A stretch of DNA of 64,000 nt from Halichondria panicea (lineage: Eukaryota > Porifera > Demospongiae > Suberitida > Halichondriidae), in contig NC_087390.1 of assembly GCF_963675165.1 (NCBI RefSeq), positions 6,354,319 through 6,418,318 of the forward strand. Direction: 5' to 3'. The notes beneath the pieces are model-generated. The model did not search any database. It saw only the letters and a list, made by a program, of their open reading frames with translations, and was not told where the DNA came from. Below are positions 24,901-50,117 of this stretch, piece by piece; the first letter of the stretch is position 1; each line of letters starts with the position of its first letter. A program made the position numbers and the translations under genes.

Positions 24901-26709
24901 ACACACACACTTGCTTATAATAGCTTCACTACCCTGGCCCCTAGCTCTCGTTCTGTCAGTCAGTCACACACACACACTTGCTTATAATAGCTTCACTACC
25001 CTGGCCCCTAGCTCTCGTTCTGTCAGTCAGTCACACACACACTTGCTTATAATAGCTTCACTACCCTGGCCCCTAGCTCTCGTTCTGTCAGTCAGTCACA
25101 CACATGTTTTTCTGAAAGCTTAGAAAGAGACCTTTCAAATGGTGTGACGATAGTGTGATGATAGTGTGACGATAGTGTGACGTAGTGTGACGGTGGTGTA
25201 ACGTTAGTGTACGGTAGTCTGAAGGTAGTGTGGAAACACCATTTGAAAGGTATTTTTCTAAGCTTTCAGAAAATCATAAAAATAAATTATTAATGTTTGA
25301 CATTGGATCAATTTTACTGAAGTTATGGCAGTTAAAAGACACCCCCCCCCCCCCCCTCCGTTTAATCTGATTTTAGGAATCTTTCAACTGCCATAACTTG
25401 AATTCTGTGTATCGAAAATCAAATATTTTATGTTTTTCTGAAAGCTTAGAAAGAGACTTTTCAAATGGTACCATCAGTGTGACGTAGTGTGGCGGTAATG
25501 TGACGTAGTGTGGCGGTAATGTGACGGTGGTGTGACGTTAGTGTAGGGTAGTCTGAAGGTAGTGTGGAAACACCATTTGAAAGGTATTTTTCTAAGCTTT
25601 CAGAAAATCATAAAATGTTTGACATTGGATCAATTTTACTGAAGTTATGGCTGTTGAAAGACACCCCCCCCCCCCTCCGTAGAAAGTAGAAAGTAGAAAG
25701 CTTAGAAGGAGCTCTTCCAGATGGTATGCTCAAATCTCAAATTTGGAACGGGCCATAATTTCCCATTTTCACATGGGCTTATATTTTGTCAAAAACAGTC
25801 AAAATAGACCTTTGATTTTTAACACATTATCTGAAAGGCCTCTCTCTAAACTTTCAAAATCAACGTTATTGGACCAACAGAACTAAAATTATGGCCGTTC
25901 AAAGATGATGCTATGGGTATAACGTTAATACCCCCGGTACTTGCATCAATCAGTGGTGTGCCCAGCATGTTAATGCCCCCGGTACTTGCACCAATCAGTG
26001 GTGTGCCCAGCATGTTGATACCCCCGGTACTTGCATCAATCAGTGGTGTGCCCAGCATGTTAAGTGGTGTGCCCAGCATGTTAAGTGGTGTGCCCAGCAT
26101 GTTAAGTGGTGTGGGTATTTTCAATCGCTCCTCAATCTCACAAATTGGCCTCTTACAGGCCTGAGAGATGGTTAGTACCAACCACCACCACTGACCAGTG
26201 TGTTACAGTGTTCTTTATCTCCCTCACATCTCCTCCAGAGCCCTGAGGGTGAGGGGATGACTCTGGATATACTGGTAGAGAATGCTGGCAGGGTTAACTT
26301 TGGTAGCCCTCTGGAGAACAGGAAAGGTACTCACATGAGCCATCACATGACATGTTTTTAGTATCGTCGTCTCCATGGTGATAGGTATTAATGGTAAGGT
26401 CATGGTGGACGGCAAGGAGCAACTCAAGTGGAAGATGTACTCACTGGAGTTCAAGTCATCGTATGTTGAGAGGTAAGCTGCTACAGGGACTTCCCCTAAT
26501 TATTGCCTAGGTATCTTTTTCCTGTACCCCCCTACTACTAGGTATCTTTGTTGCATAATGTATACAGCTATCTTTTAAGAGCCTGTATAATTTGTGTTAG
26601 GATTATCCAATTTCTTGATGCATTCAATAGCTTCGAAATTCCGTAATTAATTCAGCCCTTTTGTTATGTATACTCTCTATGCTATAAGGTATCTTTGTTA
26701 CCTCCCCCC

Positions 26710-26799
<90 letters not shown>

Positions 26800-27547
26800 A
26801 CACACCTCCACACACACACACACACAGCATCTACTCTGGTGGTATGTGGCAGCGGACTCCCTCGCCCACTCATCCTGGCCCCGCTCTCTTTAAGGGGACG
26901 TTCACTATACAAGGTCCAGCCTGTGACACCTTCCTGGACATGAAGGGGTGGGGCAAGGGTGTGGTCTTCATTAACGGTGCTAACCTAGGTCGCTACTGGA
27001 GTGTAGGTCCACAAAGGACTCTGTATGTACCCGGCCCAGTCCTGAGGGAGGGGGTCAATAAGGTGGGTGTGGTCTAACACATAAGGGGCGTGGTATCGCA
27101 GCTAGCTAGCTTATAGTCTGAGTACCGTATATCATAATTATTGTGTTGTGAAGTGTCCTTTGTTGACTGTGTATGGTTGCTATGGTTGCTATGGCCAAAA
27201 ATAATTTTGTCAACGGTATTGGTAGTAGCTATGTAATGCTCTTACAATCACCGCACACACACACACACACACACACTCCAATCACCGCACACACACACAC
27301 ATACTCCAATCACCGCCCACACACACACACACACACTCCAATCACCGCCCACACACACACACTCCAATCACCGCACACACACACACACACTCCAATCACC
27401 GCACACACACACACACACACACTCCAATCACCGCACACACACACACAGGTAGTGATATTCGAGTTCCACCAGCCGAAGATACCACAGAGTATTGTATTTA
27501 GAGACAGTCCCATCCTGGACAAAGACCACGCTCCTCTTCAAACATAG
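18905..27547 (+). CDS. GH35 beta-galactosidase (GLB1/GLB1L-like), membrane-anchored
   Basis: Family 35 glycosidase hydrolysing terminal beta-galactosides. Sixteen exons: 18905-18970, 19079-19270, 19541-19707, 19883-20047, 20203-20416, 20749-20904, 21217-21373, 23285-23368, 23435-23527, 23586-23692, 23778-23927, 24102-24185, 26239-26326, 26385-26472, 26828-27062, 27449-27547; 714 aa, all phases consistent. Residues about 23-42 ([20 protein letters not shown]) form a signal anchor or uncleaved signal. Conserved pieces: [51 protein letters not shown] (acid/base Glu about 248), [11 protein letters not shown] (nucleophile Glu about 329), [13 protein letters not shown], and a C-terminal jelly-roll part ([16 protein letters not shown]). 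The first intron appears to use a GC donor (CAG|GCAAGT). The start exon is the least certain. Introns 7 and 12 are swollen by repeats, and intron 7 hosts another gene. Confidence 0.93.
21397..21617. mobile_element. MITE in galactosidase intron 7
   Basis: The left end accatattactagagtgttt, then tgcgagc, is inverted at the right end (cgcaaaatattctagtaata, then cggta). It belongs with other elements ending in cggta that are scattered in this window. Confidence 0.65.
22170..22598 (-). CDS. C19orf12-like glycine-zipper membrane protein (intronless, nested)
   Basis: A single open frame of 142 aa inside intron 7 of the galactosidase gene, on the opposite strand. It has a short N-terminal helix, a long Gly/Ala-rich hydrophobic hairpin at about residues 34-72 ([20 protein letters not shown] then [15 protein letters not shown]), then [19 protein letters not shown] and a C-terminal helix ([10 protein letters not shown]). 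This order and the glycine-zipper hairpin match the C19orf12 family, a mitochondrial/ER membrane protein in vertebrates linked to NBIA. Absence of introns in an intron-rich genome suggests a retrocopy that kept its frame, or a naturally intronless gene. Assignment is by pattern only. Confidence 0.7.
   Translation of the reverse strand: MAFTVTILTFEVLQEIAKANNDLGLTVKETMKGAAAMGGGAATGAMVGGMLGGPVGMFVGGGLGYFFGSGIAANNMQTFKPLWEVLQGMNAVERHNLVQVGKRLLQEKGIHLATQIVGNYGGQVARHFLHLVYEECSGQKLQ
22739..23258. repeat. 169-bp-arm palindrome flanked by 49-bp direct repeats
   Basis: The left arm 22785-22953 and right arm 23040-23208 are equal-length, near-perfect inverted copies around an 86-bp spacer. The pair is flanked by a 49-bp direct repeat (22739-22787 and 23210-23258, starting ctactctaaccacactgtat) that appears identical. 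It lies in intron 7 of the galactosidase gene. Confidence 0.9.
24420..26160. repeat. Complex satellite block in galactosidase intron 12
   Basis: Three or more modules each contain an inverted pair (tctgaaagcttagaaagaga / ctaagctttcagaaaatcat) around a minisatellite of tgtgacgatag or tgtgacgtag words. There are four tandem 64-bp units from 24885 to 25100 (tagctctcgttctgtcagtc) and C-runs. At 25920-26110 lie three units of a 45-bp repeat (cccccggtacttgcatcaat) followed by four 21-bp units (gttaagtggtgtgcccagca). Related monomers occur in galactosidase introns 5 and 6 and at 63540-63660. Confidence 0.85.
26710..26826. repeat. (CA)n microsatellite running into a 3' splice site
   Basis: About 115 bp of nearly pure CA dinucleotides end in cacacag, the acceptor of galactosidase exon 15. 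It is in the place where a pyrimidine tract is expected. Confidence 0.95.
27245..27448. repeat. (CA)n minisatellite at the last galactosidase intron acceptor
   Basis: Seven units of (ca)n-ctccaatcaccgc precede the acceptor cacacag of exon 16. Confidence 0.95.
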
Positions 27548-28094
27548 CAACACTCACCATAGCAACACGTACTATCATATGTGTGTGAATTATTTCTAAT
27601 TACAGCACCTCTCATCTTGATAACTATGTATGGACCTGATCAATTGGCTCACAATTAAATACTTTTTTGCACTAATTTTAAATTATTTATTAGTACATTA
27701 TTTTAATAGTGTGAGCACATAATTACGTACAATGTAATATTCTTGTGGTGACGATATTGAACAAAGAGTATACGTACATGATCACATGATCACATGATCA
27801 ATATGCAGTACAGATATATAATTATAATTATAGCGAACAAAAATAAATAAGAGCCCACTATAGTTATAAGTACAGTCATACTCGGTAAAGGATTTAAAAA
27901 CTGTTTTGTGTTGATAAAAATTCAATTGCTGACAAGACGAATAAAGACGCAGTGAAATAAAAACTATGTATATACACAAGACATGTACAGTGCAAAATAA
28001 TAGCCCACCAACTGCAAAATACTAGTAAAACTAGACAATTATGTCGTAAGTGAATTGAAACGTGGCAGAAATTAATTAGTTAGTTAATGGTTAG
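27548..28094. other. Intergenic, convergent 3' ends
   Basis: Lies between the stops of the galactosidase (+) and PARD3 (-). AT-rich, with several aataaa/ttaaat words as expected for two polyadenylation regions. No gene is seen. Confidence 0.6.
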
Positions 28095-41421
<13,327 letters not shown>

Positions 41422-41944
41422 CTTTCTGCAATCACCACTGCACTGGGTTTACAATATCAGATGTTGATCATGTTCCGTATACAAAATCTGCTGCTGTCAC
41501 GGTCGGATCTTTTCACTAGAAGCAGGAGATGACTGTGTAGCTAGCTAGCTAGTACTGTACTGTCGGAGATGATCTATAGGATCTAGGATACTTACTGCAC
41601 TGAATATGAAAGGTGGGAGAGGTAACACGTTTGTGGGCGTATCTAAGCTCATTAAAAAGAGGGGCGTGGCAATCATAATTAATTAATGATAGCCTCGAAT
41701 AAAAACTGCCTTCGATATCACAACGCATCTAGTCGTGATTACAAGCCGCCCTCTAAACTCTTCCTGTGGTCTGGAAGCACGTGACAAAATACACCACAAA
41801 TTGGTTTCCTAGTGAGCACACACCCCCTAGTTTACAAAGGAGCACAACAAGCTAGCTACTACTACTACTAATGTCTTTGTGCAGACAATGGTCACAAGAT
41901 TAAGAGTTTAACAGACTTTCAAGCGTGTCGTAAATGTTCTAAAG
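41422..41944. promoter_or_regulatory. Divergent promoter region, PARD3 / chondroitin synthase
   Basis: 523 bp lie between two diverging start codons. It contains the short repeats agctagctagctag and actactactact. A small palindrome attaattaat is also present. Transcription starts cannot be placed from sequence alone. Confidence 0.5.
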
Positions 41945-44637
41945 ATGTCTCTACGCTGTGTGAGCAAATGTATGGTTGGCAGGCCTCGTTTCAAAGTCTA
42001 TTCTCTTGTCATTATTGGTATTATATTTGGATTCTCAATCTCAACTATGATTCAAAGACTAGACTTGAGCTATCTCCGGTCAGTACCACAAAGCAAGATG
42101 CAGAAACTAGAAGACTTGAGACGTATGAGCAGCGCTAATAAAAGAGTTGAATTTGCAAACTTCGATGAGTATGAACCACAAATCGATCTTGGAGTGGTCG
42201 ACGAATATGAAATGAATCAAGATCAATCAAAACTGGACCAACTTTCTCAGGAAATGTTTGATAATGCAGCACAAGACAATAATGAAGACAACAATGAAGT
42301 ACCACGTGTACGTGTCAAGTCATTACCCTCAGTACCTCCTGAGATACCTAAAGATGTCAAAATGAAACAGTTGGAGTACAGAAGTGACAATTGGCAAGGC
42401 CGGAATGTGCGTGAAACTATAAACGATGGACTACCTCCGAATAAACTAGCGGACGAACTACACCCTCGGAAGACTTATGTAGTCGCTGTTATCACCACGG
42501 TAACCCAACTGATGTCACAAACGCTAGCTATTCACGGGACATGGGGACCAGAGGCCCTTCATGTCATGTATTTTGTTGGTGAAGTCAACCCCATGCCTCA
42601 CTTACCACATGGAATGAACGTCATACAACTCGAGGGCATTGATGACAAATTAGGAGGCTGGGAGTTGAAGGAATTTACAGTGATCAAGTATCTAATAGAT
42701 AATTACCTCGATACAGTGGATTGGTTTGTTGTCGTGGGTGATGAAACGTATGTGGTGACGGACAGTTTAGAGAAGAGGCTCAACAAGTGAGTGTCCACTT
42801 TATATAAGCACACACACATAGTTTTAATGGTGCCAAATTGCCATGACTCTATGGTATGTTAATTATCTTATTGGCAGAGCTCTTTACTCCATTTATCCGA
42901 ACCCCCACCCACGCACACACACCCAACACACTCCACCCACCCACACACACACTCCACAGACTTGACTCGAGTGTATCAGCGTACCTGGGCCGCCCTGGTG
43001 ATGCCTCAGACGACGATCAGAGTCTACTCTGTGACCGTGAGCCGGGAGTCATCTATAGCAAGGGATTGTTTGAACGTCTCAAGCCCTATCTCCCTCTGTG
43101 CTGGCCAGGACAAGGAGACATGAACTCCATCAGTGGTTGTATATCAGTAATGGGGCTGAGGTGCTCACAAGCTAAAGAGGTACGTGGGTTGGCGAACGTT
43201 TCATTGATATTATTATTAGAGCTGTTTTAGTAGGGTTTTGAAAACTAACTAGTTTGAGGCATCTAAATCAACTTATTATTATAGAGCGAATGTGATTGTT
43301 TGTGACAGCTGTGCTTCTGAAAAGTATATCACTTTAGTAAAGTAAATTTAATTAAATGAGTAGGTTGCCTACAGTATGTATAGGGAGGTGCCGTTTGCTA
43401 GGACAACCTTATAGTGAGTATACAACCTAGGTGGTCACTGTGTGTGTGTTGACTGCACTAAGTTGCCATTGTAAAGCTTTATTTCCTGTGATATCATTTA
43501 GCACACACGCACTGAATAGCACTAGGCCACACAATTTACACTCTACCTGATAATGGTGATTGTCATGCAAGCAGAGCTATATAGTGTTTGTGTATATCCA
43601 CCAAGAATTTCATAGACTGTTAAGGAATTGGCAGGATGCTCTAGGACGCTGGGGGAGTACTTTATTATTGATCCTGAAGCCTCTTAACATGCTCATCCGT
43701 TTCTCTTTCATTATCGCACTTTAGTGAATATAATAGACTGTGCTATGCTAGACAACAGAAGCTCTGTTGGTTGACTAACTAATTAAAGACAAAGTACTGG
43801 GAATAATTGGTGTGTATTTCAACACTGCATGTTTATCACATGCCATTGTTTCTGTGTGATGTAGCCTAGGAATGATGATATGGTACTGATAGCCCTGAGG
43901 ACATGTCCTTTAGTACACAATAACCACACACCCACTGTCTAATGACGACCACTCTGATACCCTAGCTCTCCAACACCCAGTGTGATATCATGGGTATAAG
44001 CATTGGATAGGTATCAGGATAGGTATCAGGTGCTAGTATCATCAGGGTATGTATTTCAACTACCTTCCTTTTGGTGTTATAGTATTCAAGACAATAGTAT
44101 CCATCACTACGCCCACGGAGGAGGTTGATGTTTGCTTATAGTGCTCTTGTTGAGTGTCTTATTTACCTGCTAACATCGGTAGACATGTGTTGAACAGTTA
44201 GTATGGCTGGTTAAGCAAACCTTGATCGTTAGGTCTAACAAAAGCTGTCCAGGGAATAATAACTTATTTTGAATGTGTGTCTAATGCAGTGTGCTTGTTG
44301 TGTATCACAACTGACCATTACTCACGTCCCTAGAGGCTGGTGTGGAATCTTGTAAATAATTCAATGAGGATACTATTTAGATCAAACCCACAAAGCTGCG
44401 TATGCGAAAGATTATAATATCAATGTTGCTAAACTCATTGTGAATAATGTAGCCATTTTATGAGTGGACACACAATAATTATTGTGCAATCACCAGTCAT
44501 TAATGATTAGGCTACTTTAAATATCCTCCTGTCTCTTTATGAATAATGATTGTTTAATTGTAAACACACAGTAATAATATTATTCATTATCATGAAAGAA
44601 CACACACACACACACACACGCCCACACACACACACAA

Positions 44638-44731
<94 letters not shown>

Positions 44732-46208
44732 TCAGGACCTCTTTGTTACTGATGCCAAAGTACTACTGGAATCCTCTAAGCTATTCTCAATGAAGCAACT
44801 ATCTCAAGCCCTCATCATTCATCCTGTCAAATATCCAAAGTACATGTACCGTCTGCACAGCTACTTCAAAGAGCTAGAATACAATGCTTCCATGAGCAAT
44901 GCTAAATCTCTGATGGCCACCCTCAAAAGCACACATCCGTTCATCCCTTCCCACATGAGGTCAACATTCACGCCCACGGACTGCACACAACCCTCACAAA
45001 AGTACACCCCCACCCCCTCACCTGCAAACCCCGCCCCCTCAGATCATGCCGTTAGCGTACGTCCTCGTCATGTACCAAAGAATAAATTCGAAATAAATTA
45101 CTGGGAATATTTCAATCAAACTCGACTCATGACCATCATGAATGAGTCACCAGCCCGCGGTATTATCGGAGGCTTAAGAGAAGAAGCCAGGTACTCGCTA
45201 ACCAAGGCGATATATCTGGCCAATCAAGGCGTGCCTCAGGGGAAACGATTTGTGTTTGATAAACTCGAGAATGGCTATCACAGAGTTGACCCCATGAGGG
45301 GTTCAGAGTTCATTCTAGACTTTGTTTTTCATCGAGTTTCGGATAAATCAAGAAAAATCAAGAAAAGGCTCTCAATTTTGCGACCTTACCATGAAACAGT
45401 GGTCCCTGTTGAAACACCCGAAACCTTACCAACAGTTAATTTTGTTGTAACCCTTTCTGGACTGAGTAATCGATTGGACCATTTTTTGAAAGAGTACGAA
45501 CGTAACGTGCTACAACTGCGTGAAGATGCTACCCTAACCGTCGTACTATTTGATTCGCCGGACGCCTCTAAAGTACGTGTGATGATTCAACAGTATATGA
45601 CTCGCTATGAAGGAGCTAGAATGGTTGTCGTGGATGTTCCCGGGAAATTTGCGCGAGGAGTGGGTTTGGATATTGGTGTCAAAAAGTTCGAGGATAATCA
45701 ACTTGTGTTTTTAGTCGATGTTGATTTGGACATTTCAACTGATTTTCTGCAACGCTGTCGTTTAAACACTATACAGGGAAAACAAGTCTATTTCCCCGTA
45801 TTTTTCAAGCTATATAACCCCGATTTTGTCAACAAGTATCACCGTGGTAACGCGTCCCTCCAAATAACACGGCACAAAGGTCACTGGGCGCACTATTCGT
45901 ACGGTATGGTTTGTATGTACTCGTCCGACTATCGAAAATCTGGCGGTTTTGACACATCAATGAAAGGTTGGGGGGAGGAAGATGTCGACCTTTTGAACAA
46001 AGTCATGAGAAGTGGACTAGAAGTGTTCCGAGCACCAGACCCCGGGCTTATACACAATTGGCACACGAAAAACTGCAATAAAGACACAATTACAAACGGT
46101 GCTGCATACGAACATTGTCTGCAGTCAAAGGGTGAGAATTTAGCGGACAGAGTTGAGCTATCGCAATACGTGTTTCAGAATGAACTACGAAATGGAAATG
46201 TGTTATAA
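41945..46208 (+). CDS. Chondroitin synthase / chondroitin polymerising factor-like glycosyltransferase
   Basis: Golgi type II enzyme family (CHSY1/CHSY3/CHPF) that extends the GlcA-GalNAc backbone of chondroitin. Three exons, 41945-42786, 42960-43179 and 44730-46208, give 846 aa. There is a membrane anchor at about residues 18-36, an acidic stem and an N-terminal GT31-like domain (QTLAIHGTWGPEA, WELKEFTVIKYL). A C-terminal GT7/CHGN-like domain reads NFVVTLSGLSNRLDHFL, VFLVDVDLDISTDFLQRCR, and GGFDTSMKGWGEEDVDL with VFRAPDPGLIHNWH. The second-domain DVD motif (GalNAc side) is kept. In the first domain the metal motif reads VVGDETYV where active CHSY proteins have DDD, so it may be a CHPF-like partner with one active site. 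A long (CA)n tract precedes exon 3. Confidence 0.9.
43180..44729. other. Chondroitin synthase intron 2
   Basis: 1.55 kb intron. Apart from the (CA)n tract at 44597-44728 that touches the acceptor, I see no repeats or RNA genes that I can name. Confidence 0.7.
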
Positions 46209-46344
46209 CCTCTGTTGTGTTTTAGTTTAATATTTATTTATTTGTGTTCAGTCAACTTTATCGTATGCATTGAGCCTGACGATCAACATTGTATTATGAA
46301 TTATGTTAGCTTATTTCAATGGCACTATTTGTACGTATTGGCTT

Positions 46345-46505
46345 GTGATCACCACCCTCTCATATATTGCTGTGATCACCACCCTCTCATATATTGGCTG
46401 TGATCACCACCCTCTCATATATTGCTGTGATCACCACCCTCTCATATATTGGCTGTGATCACCACCCTCTCATATATTGGCTGTGATCACCACCCTCTCA
46501 TTATG
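46345..46505. repeat. 27-28-bp tandem repeat, six units
   Basis: The unit tgtgatcaccaccctctcat, then atattgg, is repeated six times downstream of the chondroitin synthase stop, probably within or just past its 3' UTR. Confidence 0.95.
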
Positions 46506-46723
46506 TATGATCATCATGAACATGGTTATGTTTAATTGACAAATATTATTAATTGATACAAAATAATGTATACAAAACCAATAATTATTATAATAATACA
46601 CGATAAGAAATTAATTATTGTGATAACTAATACACAAAACTAGCAGCAATTAAGGGGGCGGGGCTTAACATTATACACAGTCAGTAAATAATTATTGTTC
46701 AACACAAGTTCAGTTTCTACAGT

Positions 46724-48550
46724 TCAGAGATATGGCGTGAAGTTGTAGAGTCCAGTTTGGAACAGGATGAGAGTAGTGAAGGAGAAAGCTGTTATAATGA
46801 ACCAGACCAGCCACGGATACACGGGGATACCGAACATGGTGGCCTGTGTGTGTGTGTGTGGGTGGGTGTGTGTGTGTGAGGGGGTGGTACACGATCAATT
46901 GATTAACTAAATTTAGATACAGCTAACTTCATAATAATGTAAAGAACAGAGTGTGTGTGTACAGTCATAGCCATGGCAACTAGAGATAGGGGAGTAGAAT
47001 GAACACTACAGCTCACACAACTCTTCTGCTGTGAGCTAATGGGAGAGGTCATGTGAAAGCTACAGATCATTAGTATTAGCAGGAGCACTTTATGTGCTTC
47101 TGGTATTAGCGAGCATCCTCGTCCACTTACTCGGAGTTTGACAGCGTTTGTGAGGCCTACGAATGAGTCTAGTTCGATCTGAGGGGTCTTGCTGTATTGG
47201 AGGGGCCGTGCTCTTATCTCCACACCTGCTCCCTTTAACTCCTGGGCAGCATGACTCACTCTGGCAGCCTGAGGGAGGGGGGTGTGCCATTGACTGAGAA
47301 CTGACATCATTATACAGTCGTACATACATTGCTATTGACATTACAATGTTCCAATCTTTTATAGAATTTTGTTCTCTTTCTAAGCTTTCAGAGAATTACA
47401 ACATCAGTGAATAACCAATTTGGCAAGCTACTTCCAAGAGGTCATTCACTAAAAAGCGATTAATATATCAAACAAAGAGATGCATGACATGCTCAGATCA
47501 AAGAGGCTAATTGGCCAGTCCACAATCACCCAGCGATCACTAACCACCAGATCTGTACCTGAATGAAGGGGAAGAAGACAAGACCCATCCAGAGGATGAC
47601 GTTTAACCCCGAGGCCACAGTGGCGAGATCTTTAAAGTACTGCCCGGCCTTGCCTGTACTGATGTCGTTTAGACCAATAATCGCTGGAGGGATGATGGGT
47701 AAAGATCGTCAAACATAGTAGTAATGCATGGGTGATATAATCGTGGTAAAATGTAAGGAATGCAATAGGGAGAGAAAAAAACACCAATTTGGGCCTGAAA
47801 TAAATTGTTGATCAGCACTATCAAAGAGCTACTCAATGCATATTTTAGCTTTGAATTCGGACGTTCCCAACACAAGTTATGGACAATCAAACTTAACGTA
47901 CATATTCTTCTGTACTTACCCAGTACTCCAGCAGAGGCAAGATTGAACATGATGAGAGCTGCAGCTGTGGCCGTCTTGCCATTGAGCACACGCAAATACT
48001 GACGACACTCAAGGATGTCCTGTGGTCATTGTGATACAAGGGGACGTCAATATGAGGTACTGTGAGTATAACACTAACAGAGACATTCACAAATCAACAA
48101 AGCTGATATTAAGCTTTGGCTTTAACGCTGAGATGAGTACCTTAATGCCAGCATCGATATCTTCATAGAACTTCTGAACAACCATCCGACGAATAGCTCT
48201 CAGTAAGTATATGTTCATCTCACTCTGGGCAGCATAGTTGATGACCGCACCCACATACACAAGGTCAAAGAAGACAAACCCACCCAGAGAAATAACCAGT
48301 AGTGTGTCCTTACCAGCTCCACTGAGTCTGTGTGGGTGTGTGTGTGTGGTGTGGGGGCGTGTGTGTGTGTGTGTGTGTGTGTGTGATGCGGGGGCGTGTG
48401 TGCTTACTCTGTTGTGTTCCAGTAGATGGTTGTGTTCCCATTCCATAGGTCCAGAGCAAATGATGTCATCAGACGCACACAAAACGATAAGACAATCCAA
48501 ACAAGAGCGATCAGAAAGAAACCACTGTACATGTGTGTGGGCGTGTGTGT

Positions 48551-48585
<35 letters not shown>

Positions 48586-49826
48586 TGCGCGTGTGTGTGT
48601 ATGTGCTTGGGCATCACTTACAATATGGTGAAGATGAGCTTCTTATTGAAGTTGAGCTTGGCCTGTGTGCCCTTCACAAACGCCCTGTCAGCAAGATTAG
48701 ACAAGTATTCCGTTTCTCCCTTTGAGAAAAGGTAGAGTCCAAAGAAATATGAGGCCAGTAGCAACAAGTCTGGGAGGATGTATGAACTGATGATATGTTT
48801 CTGACATATGACTTGTCGTCCACTGCTGTTCATGGGTGTGGTAGCAAACTAGTGTGTGTGTGTGTGGGGGGGGGTAAGTCGTAGAGAAAGTCTTGCTAAA
48901 TTACGGGCTATAGATCGCGATAATAGACTAGCCATCTACATTGAAGCTCTATAATTATAAACTATTGTAGTTAGTGCACTTACACTGTCTCTGCGAAAAC
49001 AGGTGAGGATTTGAGTGATAAATGTGAGCAGAATAGCAAGCACCCAGGACATGACCAGAGCCACTCGTGCAAGCTTCTGTACCGCGGTGTCCCCATCCTT
49101 AGATAGCTGGGTCCAACCCAACTGTGTGTGTGGTGTGGGCGTGGGGTGAGTGTGTGGATGGGCAATGATTGTACTACTGACAGAGTAACATCTGTTGCTA
49201 ATGAATATCATTAATGCAAAGGTCAATGGCAGTTTTCCCAACACTTTACTTCCCAAACAAAATCAACCCTAACACATTCTCACCATTTTAAGCAGTAGTC
49301 GATATGGCCCCAGGACCCACTTCTCACACTGCTCCAGGGCAATGGCTATTGGATCACGAGTCTGTAGACACACAGAGGAGGAAACAAATCAACCTTCTAT
49401 TACAATGATAGCAAATAACTATAGCATGGCTACTATTTCACAGAAGCTTGTAATGGAAGCATAGCTATGTGCGTACAATACAACACGTAGTTGCTATATC
49501 GTATTAAGTCTGTTATAATAACTTAGCCAGCCGGCGGCCACATTGAAACTAGGTACCAGTCATTGAAAGGCTAAATTGAGTATTGTGTTTGGGCATAAAT
49601 ATTTCATATACAGTTGTGTTGGACGTACCTCCACCTCCACAAAGCCCTCTACCCCATCAGGACTGTCCATCTCAGTCACTTCAGAGCTAGTGGCACGATA
49701 TCTCAAGCTGCTCTCAACTGATACCGTGTCTCTTGTGAAGATTTGCCCTCCCTCATGACCTGTTGAGCCGGGCTCAGGCTCCACGTCCACGATGAGCTCC
49801 TTGCGTGAACCATTCCTCGAGGCCAT
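46724..49826 (-). CDS. Seven-transmembrane gustatory-receptor-like protein
   Basis: Ten exons: 49826-49629, 49361-49284, 49121-48984, 48848-48622, 48524-48408, 48327-48141, 48019-47920, 47683-47559, 47268-47131 and 46843-46724; 475 aa, phases consistent. Hydrophobic segments: VALVMSWVLAILLTFITQIL, ILPDLLLLASYFFGLYLF, LIFTIFGFFLIALVWIVLSF, LLVISLGGFVFFDLVYVGAV, AAALIMFNLASAGVLGAIIG, NVILWMGLVFFPFI and WLVWFIITAFSFTTLILFQT. The N-terminus is long and polar, with no signal peptide, and the C-tail is very short. A loop (YYLR-type: NIYLLRAIRRMVVQKFYED) precedes TM5. The last helix has a T-T-L-I-L-F-Q pattern close to the TYhhhhhQF signature of insect and invertebrate Gr/GRL ion channels. Family assignment is an inference from topology and that motif. 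Confidence 0.72.
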
Positions 49827-50117
49827 CTTAAGCTTCTTGTTATCTTGTGGGGATGAGTACAAACGATCTAAAATGGCTGCGCTAAGCTAGCTAGCTAACT
49901 TGTTGTGTGTAGGACCTAGGTGGGCGTGGCATTTGTACTATAATTATACTCAATACTGGGAAAGATCGTTGTTAGAACAAACCGTTAATCCATTGAAAGT
50001 AGGGTAAAGGTCATCACATAATTATCCTAATAATCATTATACAAAAAATACAATAATGTAAAAAACTAAAATTCTATTCCTACAAACACTAACAACTAAA
50101 AGAGAGCATAATTATAA

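Noticed and set aside
26624-26943. Cys/Val-rich and Thr/His-rich frames over (CA)n tracts (also at 30678, 34601, 37514-38277, 44537, 48087 and 52095)
   Set aside because: Dinucleotide repeats read as alternating residues in all frames. Where a real exon is attached, only the non-repeat part was kept.
43180-44729. Hidden exon of the chondroitin synthase gene
   Set aside because: Exons 2 and 3 already join in phase and the family alignment has no gap there.
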